A stretch of DNA of 32,399 nucleotides from Acidobacteriota bacterium. Lineage in GTDB: Bacteria > Acidobacteriota > Terriglobia > Acidiferrales > UBA7541. Made by a program: the position numbers and the translations under genes. Shown here piece after piece: positions 1 to 10,143 of this stretch. The first letter of the stretch is position 1. Every line of letters starts with the position of its first letter. The stretch lies in assembly GCA_018268785.1 (NCBI GenBank), contig JAFDVY010000034.1, positions 1 to 32,399 of the forward strand, written 5' to 3'. Under the pieces are notes generated by a model. It saw nothing but the letters and a program-made list of their open reading frames with translations. It was not told where the DNA came from and ran no database searches.

Positions 1-54
1 GATCGTCCCAATGTTCACGTGCGGCTTACTGCGCTCGAATTTCTCCTTGGCCAT
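1..54 (-). CDS. tuf: Elongation factor Tu, N-terminal fragment (cut by window edge)
   Basis: Reverse-strand translation from the ATG at 52-54 gives MAKEKFERSKPHVNIGTI, the invariant N-terminus of bacterial EF-Tu, the GTPase that delivers aminoacyl-tRNA to the ribosome. Only 18 codons are in the window. A GAGGAG-type ribosome binding site lies about 8-12 nt upstream. It follows fusA by 54 bp with no terminator between them, so it is the last visible gene of the str operon rpsL-rpsG-fusA-tuf. The identification is secure despite the short length because of the exact match to the family start and the canonical gene order. Confidence 0.95.
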   Translation of the reverse strand, partial: MAKEKFERSKPHVNIGTI

Positions 55-108
55 TCCCTCTGCTCCTCAGTGCAAAGTCTTGCTGAATTCGTTGCTGCTA
101 AAAAATCG

Positions 109-2379
<2,271 letters not shown>

Positions 2380-2446
2380 GTTCTTTTCTAAAGAATCCCT
2401 TTTCTTTGAGACTTCTCTTCTTGAAGTCCTTTTGCTTCAACCCCAA

Positions 2447-2917
2447 CTACCAGCGGTAGTGCGCGAACGCCTTGTTCGCTTCCGCCATGCGATGCACGTC
2501 TTCCTTCTTCTTGATTGCGCCGCCGCGAAGATTGGCTGCGTCAATCAACTCGTCGCAGAGTTTGTCCGTCATGGTCTTTCCCGAACGCTCGCGCGAGTAC
2601 TGCAAAATCCAGCGAATGGCCAGCGATTGCCGGCGGAAATTGTTCACTTCAACGGGAACCTGATAGTTCGCGCCGCCGACGCGCCGCGTCTTTACTTCGA
2701 GTACCGGCTTCGCGTTCTCCAGCGCCTTCTTGAAAATCTTGATCGCTTCGTCGTTCGTCTTCTTAGCGACTTGATCCATGGCGGAGTAGAACACGCGCTG
2801 CGCAGTGCTCTTCTTGCCGTCCCACATCATCGAGCAGATGAACTTCTCAACGAGGCTGTCGGCATAAACCGGATCGACTTCCTGCTTGCGGCGGCTGACT
2901 AGTCCTTTACGCGGCAT
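2447..2917 (-). CDS. rpsG: 30S ribosomal protein S7 (uS7)
   Basis: Small-subunit head protein that nucleates assembly of the 3' domain of 16S rRNA and contacts the mRNA exit region. The 156-residue product starts [11 protein letters not shown] and holds the family signature [13 protein letters not shown], then [22 protein letters not shown] and the C-terminal [13 protein letters not shown]; the length is normal for the family. The ATG start has a strong GAAGGAG site about 11 nt upstream. It is the second gene of the str operon, 73 bp after rpsL; that gap holds a perfect 8-bp hairpin (2953-2970). In E. coli S7 represses its own operon by binding the rpsL-rpsG intercistronic RNA. Whether this gap plays the same role here is not shown. 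Confidence 0.98.
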   Translation of the reverse strand: MPRKGLVSRRKQEVDPVYADSLVEKFICSMMWDGKKSTAQRVFYSAMDQVAKKTNDEAIKIFKKALENAKPVLEVKTRRVGGANYQVPVEVNNFRRQSLAIRWILQYSRERSGKTMTDKLCDELIDAANLRGGAIKKKEDVHRMAEANKAFAHYRW

Positions 2918-2952
2918 TTCGTTTTATTGCTCCTTCGCAACTTTCGCAAACC

Positions 2953-2970
2953 GCCGGTCTAAAGACCGGC
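2953..2970. repeat. Short hairpin repeat with CTTTAG core, copy 1
   Basis: Perfect 8-bp inverted repeat GCCGGTCT / AGACCGGC around a 2-nt centre, in the rpsL-rpsG gap. On the minus strand it is preceded by GTGGC, which overlaps the outer stem. Two further copies with the same GTGGC border and CTTTAG centre but different stem bases lie at 11067-11089 and 11808-11831, also between ribosomal protein genes. It could form an RNA hairpin in the str transcript. Confidence 0.6.
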
Positions 2971-2990
2971 CACTACATGACCCCGACCTT

Positions 2991-3380
2991 TTACTTCGCT
3001 GCTTGTCCGGCCTTCGGACGCTTCGCTCCGTATTTCGAGCGGCCCTGCTTGCGGTTTTCCACGCCCGAGGCATCGAGCGTTCCGCGAACGATGTGGTAGC
3101 GCACTCCCGGCAGGTCTTTCACACGGCCGCCGCGCACGAGCACGATCGAGTGCTCCTGCAGGTTGTGGCCGATGCCGGGGATATACGTGGTGACTTCGAC
3201 AGAATTCGTGAGGCGGACGCGGGCGACTTTGCGGAGAGCGGAGTTCGGTTTCTTCGGCGTTTGCGTGTAGACACGGATGCAGACTCCGCGCTTTTCCGGG
3301 CAGCCCATCAACGCAGGCGACTTCGTCTTGGTAATTACGCCCTCGCGGCCCATTCGTACAAGTTGCGAAAATGTCGGCAC
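2991..3380 (-). CDS. rpsL: 30S ribosomal protein S12 (uS12)
   Basis: Decoding-centre protein of the 30S subunit. The 129-residue product has the signature [15 protein letters not shown] with Lys43 and Lys44, and [14 protein letters not shown] with the Lys-Asp pair modified in other bacteria. The lysines whose change gives streptomycin resistance are the wild-type residues, so no resistance allele is seen. The start is GTG at 3378-3380 (product MPTFSQLV), with GAGGGA about 9 nt upstream; no in-frame ATG fits the family N-terminus better. First gene of the str operon, preceded by a leader of about 345 nt with several hairpins. Confidence 0.97.
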   Translation of the reverse strand: MPTFSQLVRMGREGVITKTKSPALMGCPEKRGVCIRVYTQTPKKPNSALRKVARVRLTNSVEVTTYIPGIGHNLQEHSIVLVRGGRVKDLPGVRYHIVRGTLDASGVENRKQGRSKYGAKRPKAGQAAK

Positions 3381-3724
3381 AGTCTTCCCTCTTTGTTTGC
3401 GGACACAACTTTAGCCCGCGATTGCACGCGCGAATTGACAGCTCTCGCATTGCGCGCACAAAAACAGCGCGAGAGCACACTACGCTGAAAGGCGTACTGC
3501 GATTCCGGAGACCAGCAAGAAACTCCGCACGCACCCCAAGAGGGAGAACGACTCTCTTGGCTTCGATTCGGAGAGGCTTACTCGGCTTTGCGGGACTGGC
3601 GTCCCATTCCGGCCGCTCTTTGCTCCCAATCCGTCTTGCAATGTTCCGGGAGTAAAGATCCTTCCAACTACACGCGTCAATACCCCCGACGCGCTACTGC
3701 TTGGGCAAAACTACCCCTAACAAA
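3381..3724 (-). promoter_or_regulatory. Long structured 5' leader of the str operon
   Basis: Between the probable transcription start (near 3724) and the rpsL GTG lie about 345 nt with no convincing reading frame. Inverted repeats visible by eye: CGCGTC/GACGCG at 3673-3693, GGGAC/GTCCC at 3592-3605, CCAAGAG/CTCTTGG at 3536-3560 and GCTCTCGC/GCGAGAGC at 3441-3476. None is followed by a T-run, so they do not look like intrinsic terminators. The length and hairpin density suggest a cis-acting RNA leader, for example for ribosomal protein autoregulation, but no known ribosomal leader consensus was recognised. Confidence 0.45.
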
Positions 3725-3730
3725 CAACAG

Positions 3731-3759
3731 AGTATAGGGGAGAAACTCTGCTGTGTCAA
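3731..3759 (-). promoter_or_regulatory. Sigma-70 promoter of the str operon
   Basis: On the minus strand, TTGACA (3754-3759) is separated by exactly 17 bp from TATACT (3731-3736), a near-consensus vegetative promoter. Upstream of the -35, two copies of GTTTTCCT (3794-3801 and 3780-3787, 14 bp apart) and an A-run between them resemble an UP element. The position fits strong transcription of rpsL-rpsG-fusA-tuf. The remaining bases up to the terminator at 3929 show nothing else recognisable. Confidence 0.85.
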
Positions 3760-3893
3760 ACCTGTTTCGCAACAACCTGAGGAAAACTTTTGCAGGAAAA
3801 CCCTTGTTGGCAAGAAGCCTGCTCAGGAGTCATCGTAGACGCCGGAGGGCCTCTTTGAAGGCGAAGCCCAGGCGAAGGATTCAACTAGGCAAG

Positions 3894-3929
3894 AAAAAAG
3901 GGCGAGCCGCTTCGGGTTCGCCCTTTTTT
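3894..3929 (-). terminator. Intrinsic terminator after the M28 peptidase gene
   Basis: Stem GGGCGAGCC / GGTTCGCCC (3900-3908 with 3915-3923, one G-T wobble) with a 6-nt loop, flanked by A6 and T6, so the stem extends and functions in both directions. It lies 30 bp after the stop of the minus-strand peptidase gene and separates that unit from the str promoter. Confidence 0.9.
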
Positions 3930-3958
3930 AAATAAGCCTATTATTTACAATAATTTGC

Positions 3959-5497
3959 CTATTGTGTCTTGTCGTCGGTCTTTTCCTGCCCCAGGTCGCC
4001 GTAGGGCCACAGATTGAACGCCTTCAACTCTTCGTATTCATGCTGGTCGCGCAGCATCTTGGCTGTCTTGGCATCGGACCATGGTTCGGCCAGGCGTTCC
4101 GGGCGGTCGGCAATCCAATAGGCGGTCATGGCCATGATGGTTGAGTTCTGCGCCATGATGTCCGGCTTCTGCGCTTCCAGCGCATCGGCTGCCGAGTGAT
4201 GCGTATAGCCATACTCGGCTGTTTCTTGTTCCATGTTGATTCCCGGCAAACCATAGACGGAAAACGGGAGTGTGTCCGTGCCGGATTCGATTTTGTCGTC
4301 CACTTTTACCTTGCGGAGATTCGAAATCGAATCCGCAAACGCCTCCATTACGGGCACCAGGTCATCGCGGCCACCCATTTGAAAATTCTTCACGATGCCC
4401 TGGCCCTCATCGAGGATCAGGTCGCCGAGATGATTTCCCCATTCCGCTTTGTGCTGTTTGTAATAAGCGTAGGAACCGTCGAGCCCCTGCTCTTCTCCGG
4501 TGAAGAGCACAAAGCGCAGCGTGCGCTTCGGGCGCAGACCGGCGCGCTTGATGGTGTCCGCTGCACCGAGCGTTGCCGCAGTTCCCGAGCCATTGTCGGT
4601 TGTGCCCTGCGAGAGGTCCCACGAATCAAGGTGTCCACCAACGACAAAAATCTGCTCGGGATGTTCCGACCCGCGAATTTCGCCGACGACGTTCGCCGTC
4701 TCCACCGGGCCGTTAGTAAACGTGTTCTGGACGTTGATGTGCATGCGCGGAGTGATGCCGCGCGCAATGAGCCGTTCGAGCTGGCCTTGATCTTCATTCG
4801 TCATCGAAACGACGGGCACTGCAAAATCCGCGTCAAAGCCGAGGATACCCGTATGGGTCAGATTCATGCCCTTGGAACGAGAACCGCCCTGACCACCGAT
4901 CACCGCAACCACGCCGGCATTCGAAAGCGACTTCAGATAATTGCCGAAGTCGGCGAAAATCATCATGAAATCTTTTTTCGGTTTGCCCTTTGCCTGCACC
5001 AGGGCGATCTTTCCCTTGAGCCGGCCGACATTTTTCGCTTCCTCGTCCAGATCGAAAAGATTGATCGTCACCACATCCGCGTCCGTGCCGCCGGGCGCCG
5101 TCGAGCCGACCCAGCCCATCGCGTCCACGTGCAGCTTGCGATTCACGGGCGAGAGAAGTTGCGCATCCGCCGTGCCGCGCGTCCAGCCGCGCCAGATCGT
5201 GTACTTCTCCGTGTGGACGTTTTCGAGCCCCATTTCCTTCATTTTCGCGACGGCCCATTCTTCCGATTTGCGCTCGGCCGGGGAACCCGTCACACGCGAG
5301 CCAATGTCGTCGCTAAGCTCAGTCAAATATTGGTACGCTCGCGAATTCATCATTCCTTCGCCGGCAATCTTCGTCAGCGCCGGCAACGTGCCGTCCTCTT
5401 TCGGGCCCTTGGGCTTGTTGTCCGCCGCAGCCAACCCTGCCGCAACAAGCATCACTGCCGCTACCGCTGCACCTGGGAAAACCAGCGATCTCCTCAT
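3959..5497 (-). CDS. Secreted M28 family metallopeptidase with PA-like insert
   Basis: Zinc aminopeptidase-like exopeptidase, probably acting outside the cytoplasm. The 512-residue product begins MRRSLVFPGAAVAAVM with a clear signal peptide. The co-catalytic zinc site of family M28 is complete: GGHLDSWD (His289, Asp291), TTDNGSG (Asp301), GEEQG (Glu335 and Glu336), LDEGQG (Asp363) and YTHHSAAD (His433/434). The middle part (about 120-270) has the layout of a protease-associated domain inserted before the catalytic half. I chose the ATG at 5495-5497 because it has GAGAGGA 6 nt upstream; a TTG further upstream would add 11 residues that spoil the signal peptide. Substrate unknown. It is a single gene closed by the terminator at 3894-3929 and divergent from the DUF3857 gene. 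Confidence 0.9.
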   Translation of the reverse strand: MRRSLVFPGAAVAAVMLVAAGLAAADNKPKGPKEDGTLPALTKIAGEGMMNSRAYQYLTELSDDIGSRVTGSPAERKSEEWAVAKMKEMGLENVHTEKYTIWRGWTRGTADAQLLSPVNRKLHVDAMGWVGSTAPGGTDADVVTINLFDLDEEAKNVGRLKGKIALVQAKGKPKKDFMMIFADFGNYLKSLSNAGVVAVIGGQGGSRSKGMNLTHTGILGFDADFAVPVVSMTNEDQGQLERLIARGITPRMHINVQNTFTNGPVETANVVGEIRGSEHPEQIFVVGGHLDSWDLSQGTTDNGSGTAATLGAADTIKRAGLRPKRTLRFVLFTGEEQGLDGSYAYYKQHKAEWGNHLGDLILDEGQGIVKNFQMGGRDDLVPVMEAFADSISNLRKVKVDDKIESGTDTLPFSVYGLPGINMEQETAEYGYTHHSAADALEAQKPDIMAQNSTIMAMTAYWIADRPERLAEPWSDAKTAKMLRDQHEYEELKAFNLWPYGDLGQEKTDDKTQ

Positions 5498-5674
5498 TCG
5501 TTTCCTCTCTTGGCGCGTTTGCGCACACAAAGCCTACACTACCCTCAGACGCAACCGGCCGAAAAGGGTTTCGCGTGCGTCTTAACAACTGGCAGGACTT
5601 GCGAGGGCAGAAACAGCCGCGCAAGGGCCGCTTTACGGGGCGAATCGCGAACCCTACACTCGAACGTGATTGCC

Positions 5675-7693
5675 ATGAATCAACTTTTCAAACGGTTTTC
5701 TAAATGCGCGATACTTTTCTGCGTGATGATCCTGTTTTCCTCTTGGGCTGCGTTTGCCCGGACACCCCAGGAAAAACCAAAAGAAACACCACAGGAAAAG
5801 CCGGCGGAGACTCCTCCAGCGAAGGCCCTGGAGAAAACTGAAGAGCCGCCCAACGCCGCGCAGATCGAGCTGCTAGAAACGAAATACCGCTTCGAAACTA
5901 ACGGCGATTCGCGCAAAGAAGTTCACGCAGTCGTCAAAATCAACAGCGAACTCGGCGTCCGTCAATTTGCGCGGCTCAATTTTGACTACAACCGCGGCTT
6001 CCAATCCGTAGAAATTCCTCTGGCACGAATTACTCACGCCAACGGCGGCACTTCTGACATTCTTCCCAGCGCCATCACTGATGCACCAAACCCCGCGGTC
6101 GAAAAATACCCTGCCTACCATGACGTCCGCGTCAAATCCGTGCGCATCCTCGGACTACAGCCGGGCGACTCGCTCGAATATCGCGTGATCACCACAACCA
6201 TAAAGCCTCCGCTCGCTCCAGACTTCTGGCTCGATCATTCCTTCGACCGCAGCGGCGTCGCGTCTAAACAACTGCTTGAATTGGATGTGCCAAAGTCCCG
6301 CAAGATTCAACTTCACGTGAATGCCATGATTCCCTCGGCGGCCACTACAGACTCCGAGACCGAAAAGGATACAAGGCGAGTTTATACCTGGAACATCAGT
6401 CAGAAATTCGATACCCCTGCGGAAGCGTCGGAATCCGACATAGTGATGACTACTTTTGTTTCATGGGATGCTCTCGCCGTTGCGCTCCGCAAAATGCTGG
6501 TACCAAGCAAGTCCACGTGGTCTGCGGTCTCGGAAAAAGCATCCGAGCTGGCCGGCAATCAACCAACTCCGGAAAAGCAAGTTCGCGCTATCTACAATTT
6601 CGTGTCCCAGAAGATTCCGACGGTGGATCTCCCGCTTGGGGCGACTGGGTTTCGCATTCGTGCCCTCGGTGAAATTCTAACTTCCGGTTACGCAAATGCC
6701 GAAGACAAGTTCGCTCTCTTTCTGGGGATGATTAACGGTTTTGAGGCGGACGCATTCCCTGCGTTTACAGGCCAGGCCAAAGAGTTTTCAACTTCTCTTC
6801 CCACGCCTGCTGTGCTTTCGGAGCTTCTGGTCATCGCCGGGATCCCGCCCAAACCCTCGCCAGGTGTGGGGTGCGGAGATTGCCTAACTTTTGTCTGGCT
6901 AGATCCGGCTGTTGAAGTGGCGCCATTTCGCGCAATTCCCGCAAGCCTTCGCGGTAGAGAAGCTCTATCAGACATTTCGGGAGGGGGCAGGGGCGGCCCC
7001 TCTATCACGCGAGTGCCGAATGACTTACCATTTCCCTCGACGCAAAACGTGGGAATAGCCGCCAGCTTGGCAACGGATGGCACTCTCAAAACGAAAGTGA
7101 AGTACGCCCTTCGTGGTGACAACGAACTCTTATTGCGTGTGACGTTTCACAAGGCACCGACCGACAAGCAAAGAGAAATTGCGCAATATCTTTCGTTATC
7201 CGACGGATTTCGGGGAAAAGTCACCAGAGTCAAAACGTCAGACCCGTACGACACTGAAGAACCTTTTGAAGTCGAATACGAATTGACGCAGGAAAAATTT
7301 GTGGATTGGGCGAAGAAGCCAGTGCGTATCCCCGCGCTGCTACCCTTGCCCGGCCTGCCTGACCTCACCAAGAAACCGGCGGCCAATTCCAAAATCGAAC
7401 TTGGCACTCCGCTCGAGATCACGCTCACCGGAACGCTGCGTCTTCCTCCCGGAACTCTCGCAACAGCTCCGGCGGGAACTTCTGTGAAGCGCGACTATGC
7501 AACATTTACCTCAACTTATTCCTCAAAGGCGAACGTCGTCAATTTTTCGCGTCACTTGAATTTCCTTCTACCCGAAATTCCAAGTGACCGGTCCCTCGAC
7601 CTAACCGCTTTCATCCACGCGGTGCAAAGCGACCAATCCCAGCTCTTCGTCCTCGACAAGCCCGAATCAGTCCCGCCAGCCAAGCCAAAATAA
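5675..7693 (+). CDS. Exported DUF3857 protein with degenerate transglutaminase-like domain
   Basis: The 672-residue product has an N-terminal signal peptide (MNQLFKRF, then a hydrophobic stretch ending WAAFA), a Pro/Glu/Lys-rich linker (about 30-60), a DUF3857 region (about 65-270, with FDYNRGFQSVEIP and LQPGDSLEYRV) and a transglutaminase-like region (about 300-430, RAIYNFVSQKIP). In this family the catalytic Cys sits in YGDCKDKA; here the matching residues are YANAEDKF, so Cys is replaced by Ala342. The expected His is also not obvious, while WLDP is kept. A stretch of the reading frame upstream of 5675 is only a shadow of the peptidase gene. No strong ribosome binding site precedes the ATG; a weak TTTACG/TACACT pair (5632-5660) could be a promoter. 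Role unknown. Confidence 0.85.
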   Translation: MNQLFKRFSKCAILFCVMILFSSWAAFARTPQEKPKETPQEKPAETPPAKALEKTEEPPNAAQIELLETKYRFETNGDSRKEVHAVVKINSELGVRQFARLNFDYNRGFQSVEIPLARITHANGGTSDILPSAITDAPNPAVEKYPAYHDVRVKSVRILGLQPGDSLEYRVITTTIKPPLAPDFWLDHSFDRSGVASKQLLELDVPKSRKIQLHVNAMIPSAATTDSETEKDTRRVYTWNISQKFDTPAEASESDIVMTTFVSWDALAVALRKMLVPSKSTWSAVSEKASELAGNQPTPEKQVRAIYNFVSQKIPTVDLPLGATGFRIRALGEILTSGYANAEDKFALFLGMINGFEADAFPAFTGQAKEFSTSLPTPAVLSELLVIAGIPPKPSPGVGCGDCLTFVWLDPAVEVAPFRAIPASLRGREALSDISGGGRGGPSITRVPNDLPFPSTQNVGIAASLATDGTLKTKVKYALRGDNELLLRVTFHKAPTDKQREIAQYLSLSDGFRGKVTRVKTSDPYDTEEPFEVEYELTQEKFVDWAKKPVRIPALLPLPGLPDLTKKPAANSKIELGTPLEITLTGTLRLPPGTLATAPAGTSVKRDYATFTSTYSSKANVVNFSRHLNFLLPEIPSDRSLDLTAFIHAVQSDQSQLFVLDKPESVPPAKPK

Positions 7694-7738
7694 GAAAGGC
7701 CCGCGATTTCGCGAGCCTTTCTCTGATTTTCTTTTTTT
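7693..7738 (+). terminator. Strong terminator between convergent DUF3857 gene and frr
   Basis: Hairpin AGAAAGGC..GCCTTTCT (7693-7700 with 7715-7722) with inner CGCGA/TCGCG, followed on the plus strand by a T-rich run to 7738 and on the minus strand by TTATTTT. It overlaps the stop codon region of the DUF3857 gene and can serve both it and the minus-strand frr transcript. Confidence 0.85.
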
Positions 7739-7773
7739 GACTGAAAACTGATGACTGACTGCTGAGACTTTCG

Positions 7774-8349
7774 CTACTTAATATCCATCACTTCTTTTTC
7801 CTTCGCCACGGCCATATCCTCAATCTTTTTCGTCTCGGAGTGCGTCAGCTTTTCGAGCTCATCGAGCGAACGTTTCTGTTCGTCCTGGCTGATCTTTTTG
7901 TCCTTCTCCAGCTTGTCAATCGCTTCCTTGCTGTCCCGCCGGATGTTTCGCACCGCGGTCAGGTGATTCTCGCGCACCTTATGCATGTGTTTCACAAGTT
8001 CCTTGCGGCGCTCTTCCGTAGGAGACGGCACTGGCACGCGCACCACTTTGCCGTCGTTTGTCGGATTCAATCCCAAATCCGAAGTGCGAATTGCCTTGTC
8101 GATCATCGCCACCGCGCTCGTATCCCACGGAGCGATCACGATCATCGTCGGGTCCGGCACGGTCACCGAACCCAGCTGGTTCACCGGCATAGGCGTTCCG
8201 TGATAGTCCACGCGCACATTGTCCAAAATGGAGGCGTTTGCGCGGCCCGTGCGCACCGTCGCCAATTCCTTGCGAAAATCCTCAATGGCTTTTTCCATGC
8301 GCGTCTTTGCGGCGGCAATAGCTTCCTTACTTGTTCCAAATGTTGACAT
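7774..8349 (-). CDS. frr: Ribosome recycling factor
   Basis: RRF acts with EF-G to split the ribosome after termination. The 191-residue product has the signatures TVRTGRANASILDNVRVDYHGTP, PWDTSA, GLNPTNDGKVVRVPVPSPTEERRKELVK and RRDSKE, with a helical C-terminus; the length is near the usual 185. ATG start, MSTFGTSKEAI. It is the last gene of the rplM-rpsI-rpsB-tsf-pyrH-frr cluster, 124 bp after pyrH. That gap shows no terminator, so the two genes are probably cotranscribed from the promoter at 9264-9272. Confidence 0.97.
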   Translation of the reverse strand: MSTFGTSKEAIAAAKTRMEKAIEDFRKELATVRTGRANASILDNVRVDYHGTPMPVNQLGSVTVPDPTMIVIAPWDTSAVAMIDKAIRTSDLGLNPTNDGKVVRVPVPSPTEERRKELVKHMHKVRENHLTAVRNIRRDSKEAIDKLEKDKKISQDEQKRSLDELEKLTHSETKKIEDMAVAKEKEVMDIK

Positions 8350-8439
8350 ATTCCTGTTTCCTCAATCGAATTTGCAGTTTCAACAGATTCTTCCCGCGCC
8401 GCTCTTCCGCGGGGTACTCCCCAAGTGAATTTTGCAGTT

Positions 8440-8470
8440 ACTTACAACTTAAAACTGATCACTTACAACT
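8440..8470. repeat. Direct 10-bp repeat in the pyrH-frr gap
   Basis: ACTTACAACT occurs at 8440-8449 and again at 8461-8470, separated by AAAACTGATC-type sequence. A related degenerate run of ACTGA units is seen at 7741-7765, downstream of frr. These look like low-complexity intergenic repeats with no evident coding or promoter role. Confidence 0.4.
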
Positions 8471-8473
8471 CTC

Positions 8474-9229
8474 TCAGGCCATCGTAACGACAGAACCCAC
8501 TCGCTCGCCCAAAACCACGCGCTTGATATTTCCATAATCGCCCATGTTAAAAACAACGATCGGCATCCCGTTGTCCATGCAGAGCGAAATCGCCGTCGAG
8601 TCCATCACCTTTAGGTTGCGCTGCAGTACGTCGCGATACGTGATCTGCTCGAACAGAATCGCCGTCGCTACTTTTTCCGGGTCCGCGTCGTAAATCCCCT
8701 CGACGCGCGTCGCCTTCAAAATCACGTCCGCCTTGATTTCCATGGCACGCAGCGCCGCCGCCGTGTCCGTCGAAAAATACGGATTCCCGGTTCCCGCGCC
8801 GAAAATCACGACGCGCCCTTTCTCCAGATGCCGCATTGCGCGCCGCCGGATGAACGGCTCCGCCACCTGCTGCATCGCAATCGCGCTTTGCACTCGCGTG
8901 TACACACCCTCTTTTTCCAGCGCGTCCTGCAAAGCCAGCGCATTGATGACCGTAGCCATCATGCCCATGTAATCGCCGGTGGTGCGGTCTATTTCAAATC
9001 CCTTTTGCCGCGCGCCGCGAAAAATATTTCCGCCGCCGACGACCAGCGCGATCTCCACGCCGAGATCGTGCACTTCTTTCAATTCCTTCGCAATCGCCTG
9101 AATCGTTTCGCCATGAATGCCGTAACCCTGCGGCCCGTGCAGCGACTCGCCGGAAATCTTCAGCAAAATCCTCTTGTAGATGGGTTTCTTCTTCGCGCTT
9201 TTCTTCGAGGACGACTTTTTCGCTGGCAT
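8474..9229 (-). CDS. pyrH: UMP kinase
   Basis: Phosphorylates UMP to UDP in pyrimidine nucleotide synthesis; bacterial UMP kinases are hexameric amino acid kinase-fold enzymes. The product (251 residues) has [53 protein letters not shown] and [12 protein letters not shown], all family hallmarks. The ATG at 9227-9229 has GGAGAG 3-8 nt upstream; the longer frame begins at a TTG without support. The N-terminus ([15 protein letters not shown]) is a Lys/Ser-rich extension of about 17 residues before the usual start of the fold. It follows a terminator and an extended -10 promoter, so its expression may be uncoupled from tsf. Confidence 0.96.
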   Translation of the reverse strand: MPAKKSSSKKSAKKKPIYKRILLKISGESLHGPQGYGIHGETIQAIAKELKEVHDLGVEIALVVGGGNIFRGARQKGFEIDRTTGDYMGMMATVINALALQDALEKEGVYTRVQSAIAMQQVAEPFIRRRAMRHLEKGRVVIFGAGTGNPYFSTDTAAALRAMEIKADVILKATRVEGIYDADPEKVATAILFEQITYRDVLQRNLKVMDSTAISLCMDNGMPIVVFNMGDYGNIKRVVLGERVGSVVTMA

Positions 9230-9263
9230 GGCTCTCCACAACCGCCGGTCAAATCCCGCAAAA

Positions 9264-9272
9264 TTGTAGCAA
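9264..9272 (-). promoter_or_regulatory. Extended -10 promoter of pyrH-frr
   Basis: Minus-strand TGCTACAAT fits the extended -10 form TGn-TATAAT with one mismatch. No good -35 lies 17 bp upstream, as is usual for this class. The predicted start near 9257 leaves a leader of about 28 nt containing the pyrH ribosome binding site. It lies just downstream of the tsf terminator. The same 9-mer precedes the phosphatase gene at 20554-20562. Confidence 0.5.
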
Positions 9273-9304
9273 ACTCAGCGCATCCGTACACGCCTGCGCG
9301 CAAA

Positions 9305-9338
9305 GAAAAAGAGCGCCCCGGCTACGCCGTGACGCTCT
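9305..9338 (-). terminator. Intrinsic terminator after tsf
   Basis: AGAGCG/CGCTCT outer stem with inner CGGC/GCCG (9310-9338), followed on the minus strand by a T-rich run (TTTTTCTTTG). It lies 30 bp after the tsf stop codon and separates rpsB-tsf from pyrH-frr. Confidence 0.75.
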
Positions 9339-9367
9339 GGCTTGCATTGAAAGGCTCAATTGGAAAT

Positions 9368-10030
9368 TCAAGCTGCCGGTGCGGCAGCTTCCGCTGCGCC
9401 CGGAGCGCTGGCGGCAACTTCTCCGACCTTGAAGCGCGAAAAGCGCCGGATCGTGATGTTTTCGCCGAGCTTCGCAATGGCGTTGTTCACCATCTCGCCG
9501 ATGGTCACGCTCTCGTCCTTGATGAAGTGCTGTTCGTAGAGGCAATTTTCCTCGTAAAACTTCTCCATCTTTCCGTTCACGATGCGCTCCACAACGTTTT
9601 CCGGCTTGCCGGTGGCAAGAGCCTGCGCTTTGTAAATCTCGCGCTCTTTCTCCAGCATTTCGGGAGTCACGTCCTCGCGGCGAACATAGCGCGGATCGAG
9701 CGCAGCAATGTGCATCGCAATGTCGTGCGTCAACTGTTGAAACGCTTCCGTGCGTGCCACAAAGTCTGACTCGCAATTGATCTCCACGAGCACGCCGATC
9801 TTTCCACCGGCGTGGATGTAGCAATCAATCAGCCCTTCGGAGGCTTCGCGTGTGGCCTTCTTCGCCGCGGCCGCCTGGCCCTTCTTGCGCAAAACGGCAA
9901 TCGCTTTTTCCAGATCGCCCTGCGCTTCGATCAGCGCCGCGCGGCAATCGTTGAATCCTGCGTTCGTCCGGTCCCGCAATTCTTTTACGAGCTTGGCTGG
10001 AATGTCCATGGCTGTATTCGGTGTACTCAT
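9368..10030 (-). CDS. tsf: Elongation factor Ts
   Basis: Guanine nucleotide exchange factor for EF-Tu. The 220-residue product has the N-terminal UBA-like helix region ([21 protein letters not shown]), the exchange motif as [11 protein letters not shown], and a C-terminal region ending in an Ala/Pro-rich tail. It is shorter than the 283 residues of E. coli EF-Ts and resembles the short form known from Thermus, which lacks part of the core. Start ATG at 10030 is preceded by AGAGAAAAAGG, with the purine run unusually close; a second ATG seven codons in has no better site. It follows rpsB with a hairpin in the 113-bp gap. Confidence 0.96.
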   Translation of the reverse strand: MSTPNTAMDIPAKLVKELRDRTNAGFNDCRAALIEAQGDLEKAIAVLRKKGQAAAAKKATREASEGLIDCYIHAGGKIGVLVEINCESDFVARTEAFQQLTHDIAMHIAALDPRYVRREDVTPEMLEKEREIYKAQALATGKPENVVERIVNGKMEKFYEENCLYEQHFIKDESVTIGEMVNNAIAKLGENITIRRFSRFKVGEVAASAPGAAEAAAPAA

Positions 10031-10082
10031 CCTTTTTCTCTAAACTTTCTTTCCAAATTTTCGAAATTTTCCCGAAGTCTTA

Positions 10083-10118
10083 TAAAAATGGCCCGCCGCG
10101 AATGCATCGTGGCGGGCC
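10083..10118 (-). terminator. Attenuator-like hairpin between rpsB and tsf
   Basis: Perfect GGCCCGCC / GGCGGGCC stem (10090-10097 with 10111-10118), extended inside by CGA/TCG, followed on the minus strand by ATTTTTAT (10089-10083). It has the full form of an intrinsic terminator but sits inside the conserved rpsB-tsf unit, with no clear promoter between it and tsf. It probably terminates part of the transcripts and sets the S2 to EF-Ts ratio. Confidence 0.75.
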
Positions 10119-10143
10119 GGAAAATGCTCTTACCCGCGCTTGC

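Noticed and set aside
3480..3935. Two short open frames (about 60-66 codons) in the region upstream of rpsL
   Set aside because: Neither has a ribosome binding site or a recognisable pattern; one runs through the terminator hairpin and the other through the leader.
4196..5674. Plus-strand open frame continuous with the DUF3857 gene, apparently making a 1165-residue protein
   Set aside because: The upstream part is antisense to the M28 peptidase gene and low-complexity; the real protein begins with a signal peptide at 5675.
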